Positions 41,472-49,915 of a DNA stretch of 64,000 nucleotides are shown here, piece by piece (within the stretch, counting starts at the first letter, position 1; each line of letters opens with the position of its first letter). The DNA is from Ramlibacter ginsenosidimutans. Lineage in GTDB: Bacteria; Pseudomonadota; Gammaproteobacteria; Burkholderiales; Burkholderiaceae_C. Below the pieces are notes generated by a model. It had not been told where the DNA came from, did not search any database, and saw only the letters and a program-made list of their open reading frames with translations. The stretch is taken from NCBI RefSeq assembly GCF_016654015.1, contig NZ_JAEPWM010000003.1, forward strand, positions 62,001 to 126,000, read 5' to 3'. Position numbers and translations under genes: made by a program.

Positions 41472-41938
41472 GCCACCCCTTTCAGCACGCCCCAGGGCAG
41501 GGGCACGCGCAGCAGCTTGTAGAAGGCGAAGTGCACGAGCAGCGTCGCGACGATCGCCACCGCGATCGCGATGGGGACCCGCACGCGCAGCACGAGCAGC
41601 AACGCGAGCAGGACGATCGCGGCCGTGGGGAGGAATCCCAGGGGCTCGGACGCCAGGATGTAGAACACGATGGAGCCGACCAGCACCACCAGCCCCAGCA
41701 CGTGGCGCGGCGAGTGCACCCAGTCGTCCCAGGTGAGCCAGGGCTGCTCCGCCCGCTGCCTGAGGCCCGTGGCCACGAGCAGCGCGCCACAGACGCACAG
41801 GCCCGCGGCGATCAGGCCCGGGAACAGCGCCGGCCCCACGGGCTGGCCCGGGATCTTGGGATAGTGCTGGATGGCCGCGAGGACCGCGGCACCCAGGAGC
41901 ATCAGCAGCGCGCCGAAGACCGCGTCATTGAGCTTCAC
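41465..41938 (-). CDS. tctB: Tripartite tricarboxylate transporter, small permease subunit TctB
   Basis: This 157-aa protein has four hydrophobic helices (AVFGALLMLLGAAVLAAI; GPALFPGLIAAGLCVCGALL; HVLGLVVLVGSIVFYIL; AIAVAIVATLLVHFAF). The start is GTG at 41938, which overlaps the stop of the receptor gene as GTGA, so the two are translationally coupled. The length and topology are typical of TctB, and the position between receptor and TctA confirms it. Confidence 0.92.
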   Translation of the reverse strand: MKLNDAVFGALLMLLGAAVLAAIQHYPKIPGQPVGPALFPGLIAAGLCVCGALLVATGLRQRAEQPWLTWDDWVHSPRHVLGLVVLVGSIVFYILASEPLGFLPTAAIVLLALLLVLRVRVPIAIAVAIVATLLVHFAFYKLLRVPLPWGVLKGVAW

Positions 41939-42915
41939 TTCGCGATGCCCACGGCCTTCATCGTGGCGCCGAGGTCCGCGTCGGACTTCGCCATGAACCG
42001 GCCGAACTCTTCCGGCCCGGCGTAGATGACGCCGAAGCCGCGGCTGGCCATGAAGTCGTGGTATTCCTTGCTGTTGGCCACCTTCTGCACGGTGGCGGCC
42101 AGCTTCGTTCGGACGTCGGCGGGAATGCCCTTGGGCGCGACGATGCCGCGCCACGCGGCGGTGGTCCAGTCGCTGCCGATCGCCTGCTTGAGGGTGGGCA
42201 CTTGGGGGTACAGCGCCGCGGGCTTGTCGTTCATGATCGCGAGGCTCTTCACCTTGCCCGCATCGATCAGCGAGCGCGCCTCGGGCAGCGACACCGGCGC
42301 GATGTCGATGCCGCCGGCCACCATGTCCTGCAGTCCGGGCGCAGCGCCGTTGCTGGGCACCCAGGACACCGAGGCCGGATCGATCTTCTGGTCGCGCAGC
42401 AGGCCCGCGAGCGCGAGGTGCCAGATGCCGCCCTGGCCGGTGCCGGAGGCCTTGAACTTGCCGGGGTTCGCCTTGATGGCGGCCAGCAGTTCCTTGATGT
42501 CCTTGTACGGCGCGTCCGCGCGTACCTGCACGCCGGCGGGATCGGCGTTCACCAGGCCGATCGGCGTGTACGACGCGCCGGAGAGCTCGGTCAGTCCCTG
42601 CCAGTGCATCATGCTGATCTCCACCGTCGCGAGGCCGATGGTGTAGCCGTCGGCCGGAGCCGATGCGATGGCCGAATGTCCCACCACGCCGCTGCCGCCG
42701 GTGCGGTTGACCACGTTCACCGGCTGGCCGAGCTCCTTTTCCATGAGGCTGCCGAGGATGCGGGCGGTCGCGTCGGTGCCGCCGCCGGCGCCCCAGGGCA
42801 CGATGAGCGTGATCGGGCGCGTCGGATAGGTCTGCGCGCTGGCGGGCAGGGCCGCCGCGAGGGCGAGCGCGGCGACGGTGCCTGCGATGAGCAGGCGGCG
42901 GGTAGCACGGGTCAT
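41935..42915 (-). CDS. tctC: Bug-family receptor of the tripartite tricarboxylate transporter (TctC)
   Basis: The 326-aa periplasmic receptor has a signal peptide (LLIAGTVAALALAAALPASA) and the Bug motifs PITLIVPWGAGGGTDATAR, VVNRTGGSGVVGHSAIA and SAPADGYTIGLATVE. AAGGAGA precedes the ATG at 42915. It is the first gene of the operon and delivers the carboxylate ligand to TctAB. Confidence 0.93.
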   Translation of the reverse strand: MTRATRRLLIAGTVAALALAAALPASAQTYPTRPITLIVPWGAGGGTDATARILGSLMEKELGQPVNVVNRTGGSGVVGHSAIASAPADGYTIGLATVEISMMHWQGLTELSGASYTPIGLVNADPAGVQVRADAPYKDIKELLAAIKANPGKFKASGTGQGGIWHLALAGLLRDQKIDPASVSWVPSNGAAPGLQDMVAGGIDIAPVSLPEARSLIDAGKVKSLAIMNDKPAALYPQVPTLKQAIGSDWTTAAWRGIVAPKGIPADVRTKLAATVQKVANSKEYHDFMASRGFGVIYAGPEEFGRFMAKSDADLGATMKAVGIAK

Positions 42916-43034
42916 GCGTCGGTCTCCTTGGCGTCGCATCGAGGTGGGCGACTGCGGGCCAATCTACGCCGGCGCGCGGCGCGGCGTGCTAGGGAGAACC
43001 CACTGGACGGCGCGGCGCGCAGGCGCCACTGCCC

Positions 43035-44144
43035 TCAGGCGTTCAGGGCAAGGAGGCGCTGGAGGGTCGCCGCATCGGCGACGGCCGTCTCCGGCAGCTC
43101 GTTGCCGCGCTGGAACGCGCGCACCAGCTGCGCCGATGCGTTGCCGAAGATGCCGTCGGCGCGCACGTCGCAGCCCTGGTCGGACAGCGCGAGCTGCACC
43201 AGCCGCACGTCGAGCCCGCGCTGCAGCGGCGCCTGCACGCTCAGCACGCGCGTGCCGGGCTGCGGCCCGTCGTAGCACCCGGGCGGCAGGGCCGCCAGCG
43301 AGGCGAGCGATATTTCGGCGCCACGCACCACGAGGGGCAAGGCCAGTCCCCAGGCGTCCTGCGCGATCAGGCGCTGGAACGCATCCATGCGGTACACCGT
43401 CTGCCGCAGCAGCGCATTGGGGTGGGTCGCGAGCCAGTCGCGCCGCGTGCGCACGTAGCGCTGGATCCATTCCGGTTCGCCGAGCTGCTGCACCGTGCCG
43501 TCGGCCATCGTGCGGTCGCGCAGCAGCGCCCACGAGCCGTGCACCCAGCTGTCGTAGACGACCGCCACGCCCAGCGGGGAACGGATGCCCAGGCGCGTCG
43601 CCGCGCGCAGCGCCGGGTTCCAGTACGCGTCGTCGAAGAACGCGTCCTGCACGTCGCGCATCACCGGATCGTCGGCACTGGCGCGCAGCACGTTGTGCAG
43701 TTTCAGGTCCGTGTCGGCCGCGGCGCTGCGCGCGGCGAGTGCCGGCAACCATGCGCGCAGCCGCTCCCCGAAGCGCGCGCCGACGGTGTTGCAGTAGCGC
43801 TCGACCAGCACGTGCAGGTTGCCCGAGCCCAGCGTCGTCTGCGCACGCCCATAGGTGAGCCGGCCGGTGTCGCCCGGCAGGTTGGTGACCTGGCTGTAAT
43901 CGCCGCGCACGCTGCCGGTTTCGAACAGGTTGACGATGCCCTTGGCGGCCTGTGCCTGCGTCGCCGGAATGGCGGGCAGGGCGGTGGCGACGGGCACGTC
44001 GGGCGGCGCATAGCGCAGCACGCAGTAGCCGGGCAGCGACGGGTCTTCGCGGCAGTCGACCACGTGGTGGCCCGTGCCTTCCAGGTCCTGCCTGCGTTCG
44101 GTGCAATCGCTGCACGCGATGGTGGTGCTCAGAACGTCGGTCAT
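43035..44144 (-). CDS. Chitosanase-like (GH46 fold) protein with C-terminal peptidoglycan-binding domain
   Basis: This 369-aa protein starts with a Cys-containing segment of about 65 residues (ACSDCTERRQD), then a GH46-like lysozyme-fold domain with Glu75 in VNLFETGSVRGDYSQVTNLP and Asp92 in GDTGRLTYGRAQTT. The C-terminal 60 residues form a PG_binding_1 domain (LQRGLDVRLVQLALSDQGCD; DGIFGNASAQLVRAFQRGNE). No signal peptide is visible. GH46 enzymes cut chitosan, but the wall-binding domain suggests peptidoglycan or a related polymer as the target (inference). AGGGAGA precedes the ATG at 44144. Confidence 0.75.
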   Translation of the reverse strand: MTDVLSTTIACSDCTERRQDLEGTGHHVVDCREDPSLPGYCVLRYAPPDVPVATALPAIPATQAQAAKGIVNLFETGSVRGDYSQVTNLPGDTGRLTYGRAQTTLGSGNLHVLVERYCNTVGARFGERLRAWLPALAARSAAADTDLKLHNVLRASADDPVMRDVQDAFFDDAYWNPALRAATRLGIRSPLGVAVVYDSWVHGSWALLRDRTMADGTVQQLGEPEWIQRYVRTRRDWLATHPNALLRQTVYRMDAFQRLIAQDAWGLALPLVVRGAEISLASLAALPPGCYDGPQPGTRVLSVQAPLQRGLDVRLVQLALSDQGCDVRADGIFGNASAQLVRAFQRGNELPETAVADAATLQRLLALNA

Positions 44145-44323
44145 GGCATCTCCCTGCAAACGTGAACCCAGGATAGGTGAGCCAGGCGCATCCGCCATCG
44201 GCCGGATTGGGTAAGGGCAGGCGCGCTGGCCTTGCCACCCCGAAAGGGCGAGGCAGTCCGTCCAACGCGATGCTAAGTTGACTGGCATGCGCGGTGATCG
44301 CCGCGCGCCGGAAGGAGCACCCC

Positions 44324-44506
44324 ATGGACCACCTGCATCAGACGCTTTGGGCGCAGGGCCTCACGCTGGCCCTGGGTGCCTACACGCAGGCATCGGATGC
44401 CTACGCCCACGACGCCCTGGTGAACTCGGTGGCGCTGTGGGCCGTGTTGATCGCCGCCGGACTGGTGTTGCTGGAATGGGTGGTGGCGCGCCGGGCAAGG
44501 GGCTGA
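44324..44506 (+). CDS. Small single-helix membrane protein
   Basis: The 60-aa product (MDHLHQTLWAQGLTLALGAY and on) has a helical polar head and one C-terminal membrane helix (VALWAVLIAAGLVLLEWVV) followed by RRARG. GAAGGAG precedes the ATG at the right distance. The family is unknown. It is upstream of the small cytochrome c gene. Confidence 0.6.
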   Translation: MDHLHQTLWAQGLTLALGAYTQASDAYAHDALVNSVALWAVLIAAGLVLLEWVVARRARG

Positions 44507-44507
44507 G

Positions 44508-44521
44508 TTGACGCAGCGCAA
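44508..44521 (+). promoter_or_regulatory. FixK/FNR-type box upstream of cytochrome c
   Basis: TTGACGCAGCGCAA matches TTGA-N6-GCAA. Its centre is 31 bp from the centre of a TAGCAT -10-like hexamer at 44543-44548, so the transcript would start near 44555. The same 31-bp geometry is seen at 10907-10920. Confidence 0.4.
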
Positions 44522-44573
44522 GGGCGCCGACCGGGCGCTGCCTAGCATGGGGCAACCAAAGACGAGGCGTTCC

Positions 44574-44879
44574 ATGCGTTCGATGCGTTCCATCCTCCTG
44601 GTCCCGAGCCTGCTCGCCGCCAGCCTGTGCGCGCACGCGCAGGCGCAGGCCCCGAGCCGCGGCGAATTGCTGTACAGCACGCATTGCGTGGGCTGCCACA
44701 CCACGCAGATGCACTGGCGCGACCGGCGCCTCGCGCGCGACTGGGGCTCGCTGAAGGCGCAGGTGCGGCATTTCCAGGACGTCGCCTACCTGCGCTGGAG
44801 CGAGGATGACATCGATGCCGTCGCGCATTACCTGAACGACACCATCTACCGTTTCCCCGAGACGCAGACGCGCCGCTGA
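44574..44879 (+). CDS. Small mono-haem cytochrome c
   Basis: The 101-aa periplasmic protein has a signal peptide (MRSMRSILLVPSLLAASLCA) and a CVGCH haem site in LYSTHCVGCHTTQMHWRDRR. The end (DVAYLRWSEDDIDAVAHYLN) is a class I cytochrome C-terminal helix. The axial Met is probably in TTQMHW. I preferred the ATG at 44574 over earlier in-frame ATG and TTG codons because only it gives a normal signal peptide. It is probably oxygen-regulated, given the upstream box. Confidence 0.85.
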   Translation: MRSMRSILLVPSLLAASLCAHAQAQAPSRGELLYSTHCVGCHTTQMHWRDRRLARDWGSLKAQVRHFQDVAYLRWSEDDIDAVAHYLNDTIYRFPETQTRR

Positions 44880-44887
44880 GGCGCCCA

Positions 44888-44927
44888 CGGCCATGCGCGC
44901 AGCCGAGCGCGCGTACAGCCATGGCCG
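44888..44927. terminator. Hairpin after cytochrome c
   Basis: An outer CGGCCATG/CATGGCCG stem (8 bp) and an inner GCGCGC/GCGCGC stem form a two-part hairpin just past the stop codon and 34 bp before the yciH-like gene. No T-run is present. Confidence 0.35.
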
Positions 44928-44960
44928 GGCTCCTCGAGCGGTGCCCGGTAAAATGCCCTG

Positions 44961-45317
44961 ATGCGACACAGCGGGGGCGGCCTCGTCTACTCCACCGAAA
45001 GCGGACGGATGTGCCCGGCCTGCCGGCAGCCGGTGGCCCGCTGCACGTGCAAGCAGGCTGCGTCGGTGCCTGCGGGCGACGGCATCGTGCGCGTGCAGCG
45101 CGAGACCAAGGGCCGCGGGGGCAAGGCCGTCACGGTGCTGCGGGGGCTGCCGCTGGAAGCCGCGGCCCTCGCGAAGCTGGGCCAGGAACTCAAGGCCGCC
45201 TGCGGCAGCGGCGGCACCGTCAAGGACGGCGTCGTCGAAGTGCAGGGCGACCATGTCGACAAGGCGATGGCGTGGCTGCAGCAGCGCGGCTTTCGCGTGA
45301 AGCGCGCCGGCGGCTAG
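44961..45317 (+). CDS. yciH: SUI1/YciH-family translation factor
   Basis: The 118-aa product has an N-terminal Cys-rich tip (CPACRQPVARCTC) and an eIF1/SUI1 domain: VRVQRETKGRGGKAVTVLRG, then LAKLGQELKAACGSGGTVKDG and VEVQGDHVDKAMAWLQQRGF. The bacterial homologue YciH is a ribosome-binding factor related to eIF1, proposed to affect initiation fidelity. Length and domain order are standard. Confidence 0.92.
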   Translation: MRHSGGGLVYSTESGRMCPACRQPVARCTCKQAASVPAGDGIVRVQRETKGRGGKAVTVLRGLPLEAAALAKLGQELKAACGSGGTVKDGVVEVQGDHVDKAMAWLQQRGFRVKRAGG

Positions 45318-45404
45318 TCACAAGGCCTTACGCAATCTGCTGAACGGGGGGATCGTCCCGGTGTCCTACATTGCTCATCCGAAAGCGCTAGTGGATTTCC
45401 TCGC

Positions 45405-47438
45405 ATGACACCGGTCCTCGCCCGGGCCCGCGCCTGGGCTGGCTATCATTGGCAGCGGGCCAGCGCGCTGGCGCGCCGCCACCCTTTCCGCACTGCGCTG
45501 ATCCTGCCCGCGTTGCTGCTGGGCTATGTGCTGGTCCTGATCCCGTTCACTCCGAGCACCGCCGACCTGCGCAAGGCGCGCTCGGAAGTGCCGTCGGTGG
45601 TGATGTCCTCCGACGGCGTCGTGCTGGCGGAGTTCAAGCGCGTCAACCGCGAGTGGGTGCCGCTGTCGCAGATCGCCAAGCCCGTGGTCGACGCGCTGAT
45701 CGCCACGGAGGACCGGCGCTTCTACCAGCACCACGGCATCGACCTGCGGCGCACGGCCGGGGCGGCGCTGAACACCTTGCGCGGCCGCCGCGAGGGCGGC
45801 TCGACCATCACGCAACAGCTCGCGCGCAACCTGTATCCCGAGGAGATCGGCCATTCCATGTCGCTCACGCGCAAGGCGCGCGAGGCGATCACGGCGCTGA
45901 AGATCGAGTCCGTGTATTCCAAGGACGAGATCCTCGAGACCTACCTGAACACGGTGCCGTTCCTCTACAACGCGTTCGGCATCGAGATGGCGGCGCGCAC
46001 GTACTTCGACAAGTCGGCCAAGCAGCTGGACGTGCTGGAGAGCGCGACCCTGATCGGCATGCTCAAGGGCACGGCCTACTACAACCCCGTGCTCAATCCT
46101 GAGCGCGCGCGCGAGCGGCGCAACACGGTGCTCGCGCAGATGGTCAAGGCCGGCAAACTCGATGCCAAGCGCGCCGAGCAGCTCGCCGCGCGGCCGCTGC
46201 GCGTGGACTTCGAGCGGCAGGACCCGCAGCTGGGCATCGCTCCGCACGCCACGCAGCAGGTGAAGAAATGGCTGATCGCGTGGGCCGATCGCGAGGACTA
46301 CGACATCTACGCCGACGGCCTGGTGATCCGCACGACCATCGACTCGCGCCTGCAGAAGGCCGCGAACACCGCGGTGCAGAAGCACCTGCACCAGCTGCAG
46401 GACCTCGCCGACCGCAGCCGGCGTCGCGGCGAGGACAAGCCGGTGCTGCAGGCGGGCTTCCTCGCCATCGACCCGCGCAGCAACCAGGTCAAGGCTTGGG
46501 TGGGCAGCGCGGACTATGCGCAGGAACAGTTCGACCACGTGTACCAGGCGCGGCGCCAGCCGGGCTCCACCTTCAAGCCCTTCGTGTACGGCGCGGCGTT
46601 CTCCGACGGCATGTCGCCGGACGACACCTTCCCCGATCAGGCCGTGACCATCCGCGACCGCGGCGGCGCGGTCTGGAGCCCGGGCGACCCCGAGCCGCCC
46701 ACGGGCCAGCCCATGACGCTGCGCGAGGGGCTCGCGCAGTCGCGCAACCGGATCACCGCGCAGGTGATGCAGCACGTCGGCCCGGCCAAGGTGGCCGAGC
46801 TCGCGTGGCGCCTGGGCGTGCGCGAGAGCAAACTGGATGCGGTGCCATCCCTGGCGCTCGGCACCAGCCCGGTGACGCTGCGCGAGATGGTGACGGCCTA
46901 CGGCACGCTGGCCAACAACGGGCAGTATCTCGGCCAGCCGCAACTGATCGTCCGCGTGGACAACCGCAGCGGCCACACGCTGGCCCTGGTCACCCGGCCG
47001 AAACCGGAGGAAGCGCTGCCCAAGCCGCGCGCGCTGCAGCTCGTCAACGTCATGCGCGGTGTGATCGACGAAGGCACGGGCAGCGCGATCCGCACGCGCT
47101 GGGGCATCCAGGCCGACGTGGCCGGCAAGACAGGCACCACGCAGGACGACACGGATGGCTGGTTCATCCTGATGCATCCGCAGCTGGTCGTCGGCGCCTG
47201 GGTCGGCTTCAACGACAACCACGCCACGATGGGCGACAGCTGGGGGCAGGGCGCGCGCAGCGCACTGCCCATCGTGGCCGACTTCTTCGTGCAGGCGCTG
47301 CGCCAGCGCGCGGCCGACCCGCGGGTGGAGTTCGACATCCCGCGGCCGCGGCCGAAGCCGCGCGAGCCGCAGCCGGGTGACCCGGTGCAGGAGATCGTGA
47401 ACGACCTGCTGGGCCGGCTGATCCGGATGATCCAGTAG
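45405..47438 (+). CDS. Class A penicillin-binding protein (1A family, bifunctional)
   Basis: The 677-aa enzyme polymerises and cross-links peptidoglycan at the outer face of the inner membrane. It has one N-terminal anchor (TALILPALLLGYVLVLIPF), a glycosyltransferase 51 domain with Glu102 in ATEDRRFYQHHGID and GGSTITQQLARNLY, and a transpeptidase domain with Ser388-x-x-Lys391 in PGSTFKP, SRN (446-448) and KTGT at 575. It lacks the long OB insert and C-terminal tail of E. coli PBP1a. The start at 45405 follows an 87-bp gap after yciH. Confidence 0.93.
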   Translation: MTPVLARARAWAGYHWQRASALARRHPFRTALILPALLLGYVLVLIPFTPSTADLRKARSEVPSVVMSSDGVVLAEFKRVNREWVPLSQIAKPVVDALIATEDRRFYQHHGIDLRRTAGAALNTLRGRREGGSTITQQLARNLYPEEIGHSMSLTRKAREAITALKIESVYSKDEILETYLNTVPFLYNAFGIEMAARTYFDKSAKQLDVLESATLIGMLKGTAYYNPVLNPERARERRNTVLAQMVKAGKLDAKRAEQLAARPLRVDFERQDPQLGIAPHATQQVKKWLIAWADREDYDIYADGLVIRTTIDSRLQKAANTAVQKHLHQLQDLADRSRRRGEDKPVLQAGFLAIDPRSNQVKAWVGSADYAQEQFDHVYQARRQPGSTFKPFVYGAAFSDGMSPDDTFPDQAVTIRDRGGAVWSPGDPEPPTGQPMTLREGLAQSRNRITAQVMQHVGPAKVAELAWRLGVRESKLDAVPSLALGTSPVTLREMVTAYGTLANNGQYLGQPQLIVRVDNRSGHTLALVTRPKPEEALPKPRALQLVNVMRGVIDEGTGSAIRTRWGIQADVAGKTGTTQDDTDGWFILMHPQLVVGAWVGFNDNHATMGDSWGQGARSALPIVADFFVQALRQRAADPRVEFDIPRPRPKPREPQPGDPVQEIVNDLLGRLIRMIQ

Positions 47439-47461
47439 GGCCGCGGCGGGTCCCGAATGCG

Positions 47462-47499
47462 CGCCGGGCCGGACCGCATGGCAGCGGGCCGGCCCGGCG
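47462..47499. terminator. Bidirectional terminator between the PBP and a membrane-protein gene
   Basis: CGCCGGGCCGG/CCGGCCCGGCG, an 11-bp perfect stem with a 16-nt loop, lies 23 bp past the PBP stop and just before the stop of the converging gene. A pyrimidine-rich stretch (TTCGCTTTCTC) follows on the plus strand. Confidence 0.6.
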
Positions 47500-47512
47500 T
47501 TCGCTTTCTCGG

Positions 47513-47866
47513 TCAGTCGCCGTCGTCGTCTTCACCGTGGCCGGCCTCCAGGCGTGCCAGCATCAGCAGGCCGCCCAGCACCAGCAGCGTCTTGAGGAAC
47601 GCGAGCGTCTCCGAAACCGGCGCCTGCCGCGGCAGCATCCAGTACTTCTGCAGCACCGGGCTGGTCGCGAGCAGGGCCGCTGCCAGCACGCTGGTCCAGC
47701 CGGTATGCTGCAGCGCGAACTGCGCGATGGCGACTCCCAGTCCGGCTGCGAGGACCACGACCAGGCACAGCACCGGCAGCGGGGCGCCGGCGGCGTGCAC
47801 GAAGCCGAGGAGTCCCCACAGCACGGGCACGGCAGCCAGGCGCAAGGGCGAGGCGGTCGGCCGCAT
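47513..47866 (-). CDS. Hypothetical small membrane protein
   Basis: The 117-aa product has about four hydrophobic helices (LAAVPVLWGLLGFVHAAGA; PLPVLCLVVVLAAGLGVAIA; AVLAAALLATSPVLQKYW; FLKTLLVLGGLLMLARL) and an acidic tail (EDDDGD). The overall look is of a DoxX-like or SPW-repeat-type membrane protein, but I cannot assign the family. It is 3 bp after the DUF4148 gene and probably co-transcribed. Confidence 0.65.
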   Translation of the reverse strand: MRPTASPLRLAAVPVLWGLLGFVHAAGAPLPVLCLVVVLAAGLGVAIAQFALQHTGWTSVLAAALLATSPVLQKYWMLPRQAPVSETLAFLKTLLVLGGLLMLARLEAGHGEDDDGD

Positions 47867-47869
47867 GGC

Positions 47870-48232
47870 TCATTCCCCTTGCGCCCGCTCCATCACGGCG
47901 AGCTCGGTGCTGTGGTCGCGCCGCGCGGCGACGCGCGTGAGGTAGGCGGAGCCGCTGTCCTCGGCATCGAGCGCCGCGACTTCGTTGCGCGAGGCCAGGT
48001 AGGCCGCGGTGACCTCGGCACGCGTCTTCGTGCTGTGGACCTGCGCCAGCTGGTTGTAGTCGTCGGCCCAGGGGTTCACGCCCGAGGCCTGGAACGCCTT
48101 CAGCTCCGCCATCACCTGGGCGCGGCTCGCGGTGGAGACGAAGGGCGTCGGGTCGATGGTGATGTCGTCGGCGAACGCGGTGCCGATGGACGCGGAAGCG
48201 AAGCACAGGGCGAGAGCGAAATTGCGGTTCAT
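47870..48232 (-). CDS. DUF4148-type secreted protein
   Basis: This 120-aa protein has a signal peptide (MNRNFALALCFASASIGTAFA) and the pattern SRAQVMAELKAFQASGVNPW, then VHSTKTRAEVTAAYLASRNE, which is characteristic of the Burkholderiales DUF4148 family. The function is unknown; such genes occur in many copies per genome. GGAGAAAG precedes the ATG. Confidence 0.8.
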   Translation of the reverse strand: MNRNFALALCFASASIGTAFADDITIDPTPFVSTASRAQVMAELKAFQASGVNPWADDYNQLAQVHSTKTRAEVTAAYLASRNEVAALDAEDSGSAYLTRVAARRDHSTELAVMERAQGE

Positions 48233-48330
48233 GGCTTTCTCCATCAAGGTTGCAGTCGTGTGTCGGGGGCGGGGGTCTCGCCTTGCCGACCCAGTCATGA
48301 TGGAGAACAGGTCGCAGCAGCGCTGTGCGC

Positions 48331-49059
48331 TTACGCACCTGATTTTGCAAGTGGCTCGCGTGCGCCTTCGGCCATGCGTTGCAGGCGCAGCAGGTCGCGC
48401 ACGACCAGCGCGCCGCCGTCGCGCACCAGCACACCCGCCTTCGCGAGCGCCGAGAGCTCGCGCGTGACCTGTTCGCGATAGGTGCTCACGCGGTTCGCGA
48501 GTTCGACGTGCTTCGGGACGGGTTCGATGCGCAGCTCGCGCCCTGCGGCGCCCTCGCTGCTGCGCGCGATCCGCAGCAGCTCCATGCACACGCGCTGCTG
48601 CACGCTCAGCGTGCTCAGTTCCAGGACGCGGTCGACCAGTCCGCGCGCGAGATCGGCCAGGCGCACCAGCACGCGTTCGTTGACGATCCACTCCTGGCGC
48701 AGCAGCTCGCGGAAAGCGGCGGGCGGCATGGAGGCGAGCAGGCCCGGCGTGAGCGCCACCACGTCGGCGGAGCGCGGGCGACCGTCGATGGCGGCGAGCT
48801 CGCCGAAGGAGGTGCCTGCCGCCAGTTCGCGGAAGCTGGTCTCGCGCCCGGCGGACGAATAGGTGGTCACGCGCACGGTGCCGGCGATGATGAAATGCAG
48901 GTCGCGGTCGCCGTCCTCGCGGCCCACGAGCCGCTGGCCCGCCTCGTACGGCCGCCATGCGCACTGCCGCCCTATCGCGTCGAGCCGCGCCGTGTCCAGG
49001 CCCTGCAGCAGGTCGATCTGGCGCAGGCCCAGGCTGGAAGTCTGCATCGAGGAGGCCAT
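48331..49059 (-). CDS. Crp/Fnr-family transcriptional regulator
   Basis: The 242-aa product has a cyclic-nucleotide-binding beta roll (ACQ-less form: YEAGQRLVGREDGDRDLHFI) with a cAMP-phosphate-binding-like FGELAAIDGRPRSADVVAL, which keeps the GE and R-S-A residues. The C-terminal HTH is EPVPKHVELANRVSTYREQVTRELSAL. It may bind cyclic nucleotide. It is 98 bp upstream of the DUF4148 gene on the same strand. Confidence 0.9.
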   Translation of the reverse strand: MASSMQTSSLGLRQIDLLQGLDTARLDAIGRQCAWRPYEAGQRLVGREDGDRDLHFIIAGTVRVTTYSSAGRETSFRELAAGTSFGELAAIDGRPRSADVVALTPGLLASMPPAAFRELLRQEWIVNERVLVRLADLARGLVDRVLELSTLSVQQRVCMELLRIARSSEGAAGRELRIEPVPKHVELANRVSTYREQVTRELSALAKAGVLVRDGGALVVRDLLRLQRMAEGAREPLAKSGA

Positions 49060-49164
49060 CGCGGCCCACTCTAGTCACTCGCGTGCAGGCGGGCAAGCTG
49101 CCGACCGGGAGAGGCGGGCAAGAAGGTAGGCTGGGGTGACGCAGGAACCCCGGCGATGGATGCC

Positions 49165-49767
49165 TCAGGCGACGGGGCCGAGTTCCAGTGCTTCGTACAC
49201 GCGCAGCGCCGCCCAGGCGTCGTTCGCCGCGTAGAGCAGCTGCGCGGGGCTCAGCCGCTTCTGGGCCCAGTTGGAGGTCGCCGCCCGCTTGGACTTGAGG
49301 TAGCGCTGCCCGAACAGCACAGCCACCGCGGCCTTCGTCCCCATCTGGCGCCGGTAGCCGCGGTGGCGGAACACGGTGTCGAGGTCCAGCACGTCCTGCG
49401 GCTCCACGCCGAGCTTGGCGTTGATGCGGCGCTTGTCGTCGTGCAGCCCGAAGCCTGCCTTGACGATGCCACGGCGCGCGAGCAGGGCGCCGGCCACCTC
49501 GCGGCAGCCCGCTTCGTGCAGCTGGAAGATGAACACGGCCTCGCGCGTCGCCAGCTGGATGACGTGCGGCCCTTCGGACGCGACGCCCGCCTGGAAGGTG
49601 GGGCGCGACTCCGTGTCGAAGCCCCACACGGGCGCGAGCGCCAGCGCGTCGGCGGCCAGCTCCGCGTCGTGGCTGGTCGCGACCACCGCGATGCGGTCGA
49701 GGCCGATGCGCTCGAACGGTTCGAGTGCCGCGATCTCCTCCGGGCTCGGCATGGGGGGCGCTTGCAT
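49165..49767 (-). CDS. 3'-5' exonuclease domain protein (RNase D-like)
   Basis: The 200-aa protein is a single DEDD-type nuclease domain: FDTESRPTFQ (Asp and Glu of motif I), AGFGLHDDKRRINAKLG for motif II, and LLYAANDAWAALRVYEAL with Asp of motif III and Tyr ahead of it. It lacks the HRDC domains of RNase D. Processing of small RNAs or DNA 3' ends is inferred. The start at 49767 (MQAPPMPSPEEIAALEP) is the more upstream of two close ATGs. Confidence 0.85.
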   Translation of the reverse strand: MQAPPMPSPEEIAALEPFERIGLDRIAVVATSHDAELAADALALAPVWGFDTESRPTFQAGVASEGPHVIQLATREAVFIFQLHEAGCREVAGALLARRGIVKAGFGLHDDKRRINAKLGVEPQDVLDLDTVFRHRGYRRQMGTKAAVAVLFGQRYLKSKRAATSNWAQKRLSPAQLLYAANDAWAALRVYEALELGPVA

Positions 49768-49915
49768 GCGGGGAGCATAGCGGCTGTCCGCCGCGGGACG
49801 GGCAAGGCGCGCAAACCCCTGGGGGGCGGCGGATCGGGGCGACAATGTCGGCCTGCAACGGTGCATGCGCTCGAGGGGCGCTGGCGCCACGACCGAACGA
49901 ACCACAAGGACGACC

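Noticed and set aside
44281..44294. TTGACTGGCATGCG as an FNR box upstream of the 60-aa gene
   Set aside because: Only one half-site is present; the second half does not match TCAA or GCAA.
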